Shown: piece by piece, positions 61,362 to 64,000 of the stretch | Layout: the number at the start of each line of letters is the position of its first letter | Numbering within the stretch: the stretch's first letter is position 1 | Assembly (NCBI RefSeq): GCF_000938305.1 | Contig: NZ_JYMT01000018.1 | Coordinates: forward strand, 124,001-188,000 | DNA: 64,000 bases | Direction of reading: 5' to 3' | DNA from: Bradyrhizobium sp. LTSP885 | GTDB taxonomy: Bacteria > Pseudomonadota > Alphaproteobacteria > Rhizobiales > Xanthobacteraceae | Notes under the pieces: generated by a model | What the model saw: the letters and a program-made list of their open reading frames with translations, nothing else | What the model was told of the DNA's origin: nothing | Database searches by the model: none | Program-made: the position numbers and the translations under genes

Positions 61362-62975
61362 TCAGGCCGAAAGCCAAAGATCGTGCCAGCTTGATGAACC
61401 CCAGCGCGGGGTGTTGGAGTGGTTGCGCGCTTTTGCCGTGATCACGGTGACGAAGATCTGCTCGATCGGCATCCAGACCGGCAGCTCGGTGTTCACCTCC
61501 TTGACGAACTCGGCATAGAGCGCCTTGCGCTTGACCGGATCGACTTCGGTGGCGGCGTCGTCGATCGTCTTGTCGACGGTGTTGTCTTCCCAACCCCACT
61601 GGTTGGTCCATGGCGCACCCTTCGGCTGGCCGGAGCGGTACCACACCGTGGTCGAGACCGCGGGATCGTTGCGGTACTGGTGCCAGCCGGTGGCGAGATC
61701 GAAGGCGTGCTCGTCATAGACCTGCTTGAGGAAGCCGCCGCCGTCATTGCGCACGATGTCGACCTGGATGCCGACTTCCGACAGCGACTGCTGGATGAAG
61801 GTCGACCACAGCGAGATGTCTTCGCCCCACGGTGCCGGCAACAGCTTTAGCGAGAAGCGATTGCCGCCAGTGGCCTTGAAGCCGGCCTCATCCAGCAGCG
61901 CGATCGCCTTGGCCTTGTCGTAGGGGTATTGCGGCGTGTTGGCGCCCGGATAGAAATCGGTCGAGGTCGAGGGGATCGGCCCGGTGCCGAGCTTGGCGAA
62001 ATCGCCGAGGAAGTTGTCGATGAAGAACGGCACGTTGATCGCATGCGCGATGGCGCGGCGGACCCGGATGTCAGACAGCTCCTTGCGGCGGAAGTTGAAC
62101 TCGATGGTGTTGGTGCGGGCGTTGCCTTCATTGCCCTTGGTCGTGACGATGAAGCGCTTGTCCTTCGCCAGCCGTCCCATGTCGGAGATGGTGAGTGACG
62201 AGAACGGGCTGTAATGCAGTTCGCCGGCCTCCATCTGTGTCGCCGCGGCGGCGCGATCGGTGATCACCTTCCAGACGATGCGGTCGAGATAGGGCGCATT
62301 CGGCCGCCAGTAATCCGGATTGCGGTCGGCGATGACATATTGCCCGCGCTCATATTTGACGAATTTGAACGGGCCGGTGCCGACCGGCGCCAGATTGGTC
62401 AGGTTCTGCCTGATGTCGCCATTCTCATAGAGATGTTTGGCCGAGATATAACCGAGGTCGGGCAGGGCGCGGAGCAAGAGGTTGAGCGGCATCGGGCGCT
62501 CGTAGCGGAAGATCGCGGTTTGCGGATCGGGCGTGTCGACCGCGGTGAGGAACAGCTGCAGCGTCGATCCGTAATTGAGGATCTTCTTCCACATGTTCAT
62601 GGCGGTGAAGGCGACGTCGTCTGACGTGAACGGCTTGCCGTCGTGCCAGGTGACGCCCTTGCGCAGCTTGAAGGTGACGGTCTTGCCGTCAGGCGCAGCC
62701 TCCCAACTCTCGGCGAGCACGCCGACCGGTTGGCCGTTGGCGTCGAGGTCGACCAAATTCTCCTGGATCTTGCCGCCGATGATGTAGACGCCGGTCGAGG
62801 CCTGGATGCTGGGGTTAAGCTGACGCTGCTCGGCGGGGTATTGGACGTTGAATACGCCGCCCTTGCGGGGGGTCTCCTGCGCAAAGGCCCGCATCGGATT
62901 GATGACGTTGGCCGCGATGGCGGCCGAGGTCAAAAGGGCCGTGCGGCGGTTGATCTCGAGGCGGGTCACGTCCAT
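61362..62975 (-). CDS. Family 5 peptide-type ABC substrate-binding protein (DppA-like)
   Basis: The product is about 537 aa with a signal (EINRRTALLTSAAIAANVIN, cleavage near AFAQETP) of twin-arginine type. The body is a family 5 binding protein: GGVFNVQYPAEQRQLNP, WEAAPDGKTVTFKLRKGVTWHDGKPFTSDDV, VRRAIAHAI. The ATG at 62975 is chosen because TTTGGAGACC lies before it at suitable spacing; a TTG at 62990 is possible. The ligand may be a peptide, opine or other compound. It is the first gene of the dpp-type operon. Confidence 0.85.
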   Translation of the reverse strand: MDVTRLEINRRTALLTSAAIAANVINPMRAFAQETPRKGGVFNVQYPAEQRQLNPSIQASTGVYIIGGKIQENLVDLDANGQPVGVLAESWEAAPDGKTVTFKLRKGVTWHDGKPFTSDDVAFTAMNMWKKILNYGSTLQLFLTAVDTPDPQTAIFRYERPMPLNLLLRALPDLGYISAKHLYENGDIRQNLTNLAPVGTGPFKFVKYERGQYVIADRNPDYWRPNAPYLDRIVWKVITDRAAAATQMEAGELHYSPFSSLTISDMGRLAKDKRFIVTTKGNEGNARTNTIEFNFRRKELSDIRVRRAIAHAINVPFFIDNFLGDFAKLGTGPIPSTSTDFYPGANTPQYPYDKAKAIALLDEAGFKATGGNRFSLKLLPAPWGEDISLWSTFIQQSLSEVGIQVDIVRNDGGGFLKQVYDEHAFDLATGWHQYRNDPAVSTTVWYRSGQPKGAPWTNQWGWEDNTVDKTIDDAATEVDPVKRKALYAEFVKEVNTELPVWMPIEQIFVTVITAKARNHSNTPRWGSSSWHDLWLSA

Positions 62976-63398
62976 ACGCGGGGTCTCCAAAGCTCACATC
63001 GGATGGCCCGCGGGCTGGTCGCGGCGGGCTTTGGCCGATGTTACGATGGAATGGGAACCTGAGTCATTTTCTAATGCCTCGCCCTTTCGGAAGATCATTT
63101 CCGAAATCTGAAGTGGCGTCGCAGCTCTCCGCAACTCGAATTGGCCTCCCGCGTTTCCGTGCATTGACGCAGTGCGAAGTGCGCCGTGTGATTCTCTGCG
63201 ATGCCCTTTGGCAGCCGCTCGGAAGCGTGCAAACCCTGTTATTTTAGGGCTTCTAGGCACCTTGACTTAAAGAAACCCGGGAAAACTCGCTGATTCGGGC
63301 GCTGTCCACAGCGATATTGCGGTGTGGAGTGCAGAAAACCCTATTATTCCCGGCGTTTTCCGCCATATCGTGCGCCTTCCAGAATCAATGGAGCAAAC
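62976..63398. other. Intergenic region upstream of HU and the peptide importer
   Basis: About 420 bases without a gene; it must hold both divergent promoters. It is AT-richer than its surroundings near 63235-63290 and 63330-63360. A TTGCGG at 63317-63322 and TATTAT at 63342-63347, 19 bases apart, could form the HU promoter, but the spacing is long and the call weak. A second TTGACT at 63262 has no good -10 partner. Confidence 0.3.
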
Positions 63399-63698
63399 AT
63401 GGCTACCCAATTGTCGAAGTCGCAAGTGATCGAGAAGATCGCGACCACCACCGAACTTTCCAAGCGCGACGTCAAGGGCGTGTTGGACACGCTCGTCGAT
63501 GTCGGCCACAAGGAGCTGAAGAAGAACGGGGTTTTCCTCGTCCCCGGCTTCGCCAAGTTCGTCGTCGTCAAGAAGCCTGCGACCAAGGCGCGCAAGGGCA
63601 CCAACCCCTTCACGGGCGAAGAGATGATGTTCAAGGCCAAGCCGGCCAGGAAGATCGTCCGCGCACGGCCGGTCAAGGCCGCCAAGGACGCGGTTTAA
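63399..63698 (+). CDS. HU family DNA-binding protein
   Basis: The product is about 99 aa with the HU/IHF fold: helical N-terminal half (SQVIEKIATTTELSKRDVKGVLDTLVDVG), then the arm region GFAKFVVVKKPATKARKGTNPFTGE, and a basic tail rich in lysine and alanine (KPARKIVRARPVKAAK) that is longer than in E. coli HU. It compacts and bends DNA in the nucleoid. GGAG precedes the ATG at 63399; the frame is open further upstream but without HU sequence. A strong terminator follows directly. Confidence 0.9.
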   Translation: MATQLSKSQVIEKIATTTELSKRDVKGVLDTLVDVGHKELKKNGVFLVPGFAKFVVVKKPATKARKGTNPFTGEEMMFKAKPARKIVRARPVKAAKDAV

Positions 63699-63704
63699 GA
63701 GTAG

Positions 63705-63736
63705 AAGGCCTCCGGTGACGGAGGCCTTTTGCTTTT
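63705..63736 (+). terminator. Rho-independent terminator of the HU gene
   Basis: AAGGCCTCCG, loop GTGA, CGGAGGCCTT and then TTTTGCTTTT-type run: a perfect 10-bp GC-rich stem with a T-rich tail, 7 bases after the stop codon. Confidence 0.9.
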
Positions 63737-63772
63737 GGGGCCAGCGGTTTCCTGCCGCAGATTGTTTGCCCT

Positions 63773-64000
63773 CTAGACCACCGGCGATCGGCCGCCATCG
63801 ACGTTGATGGCGGTGCCGGTGATGTAGGAGCCTTGCTCGGACGCGAGGAAGCAGGCGAGGTTGGCAAACTCCTCCGCCGTGCCGATGCGGCCGAGCGGCG
63901 TCCCCTTGGCGAGATTCTTGGCGAACTCGCCGAAATCCATGCCCGGCGACTGCGTCGCGTGGCGCTTCACCCACTGATCGCTCATGATCAGGCCGACCAG
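63773..64000 (-). CDS. Short-chain dehydrogenase/reductase, 3' part only
   Basis: The last 75 codons of an [23 protein letters not shown] then [18 protein letters not shown], the normal C-terminal end that completes the cofactor site. The frame remains open to the right edge of the window, so the gene begins outside. The cofactor and catalytic motifs are not in view, so the substrate cannot be judged. Confidence 0.8.
   Translation of the reverse strand: MVGLIMSDQWVKRHATQSPGMDFGEFAKNLAKGTPLGRIGTAEEFANLACFLASEQGSYITGTAINVDGGRSPVV

Overview
The window looks like chromosome from a Bradyrhizobium-type alphaproteobacterium. The evidence is high G+C coding sequence, many small solute-binding-protein ABC operons, a MipZ-type division ATPase, an HU protein, allantoin-type nitrogen genes, and several dispersed palindromic repeats of a kind I recall from that genus. 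Species cannot be fixed from sequence alone.

Left region (1-16.3 kb). An acetoacetate-decarboxylase-family gene is followed by an unusual block of regulators: an AraC-type protein, three long paralogues built as OmpR-type winged helix + NB-ARC-like ATPase + helical-repeat tail, and one convergent/divergent MalT-like LuxR ATPase. A pyruvate-oxidase gene (poxB-like) follows, interrupted by one in-frame amber codon. It is trailed by the last 40-odd codons of an acyl-CoA dehydrogenase and by a gene-free stretch with inverted repeats built on a TTCCCT unit. By eye this part is less GC-rich than the rest and reads as an accessory segment with a decayed right edge.

Region 16.4-24 kb. A TetR regulator leads a tightly coupled operon for a ribose-type sugar importer: permease, binding protein, a permease fused to a beta-propeller lactonase-like domain, a second free propeller, and a double ATPase.

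Region 24-36 kb. Single genes and small groups: a flavin monooxygenase, a GST, an SDR and TetR diverging from an enoyl-CoA hydratase, mipZ, CHAD-SulP-GH79 on the minus strand, MarR with a perfect 20-bp operator-like palindrome, a crotonase of the isomerase type, and an aldose epimerase.

Region 36-52 kb. A nitrogen/ureide scavenging district: DUF3830 + PuuE-type allantoinase; a BMP-type ABC importer whose operon carries a biuret-hydrolase-like cysteine hydrolase; a divergent allantoate-amidohydrolase-like M20 enzyme; LysR/YeiH; a second cysteine hydrolase with an NCS2-like permease; and an FAD oxidoreductase divergent from an orphan amino-acid binding protein. Three of these promoter regions share an ATTGTATACAAT-like palindrome of GntR type, suggesting one regulon whose regulator lies outside the window.

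Region 52-64 kb. A maltose/glycerol-phosphate-type ABC operon without an ATPase, a VOC protein, a PuuB-like oxidase, a dipeptide-type ABC operon interrupted by a dispersed repeat, HU with a clear terminator, and the 3' part of an SDR running off the right edge.
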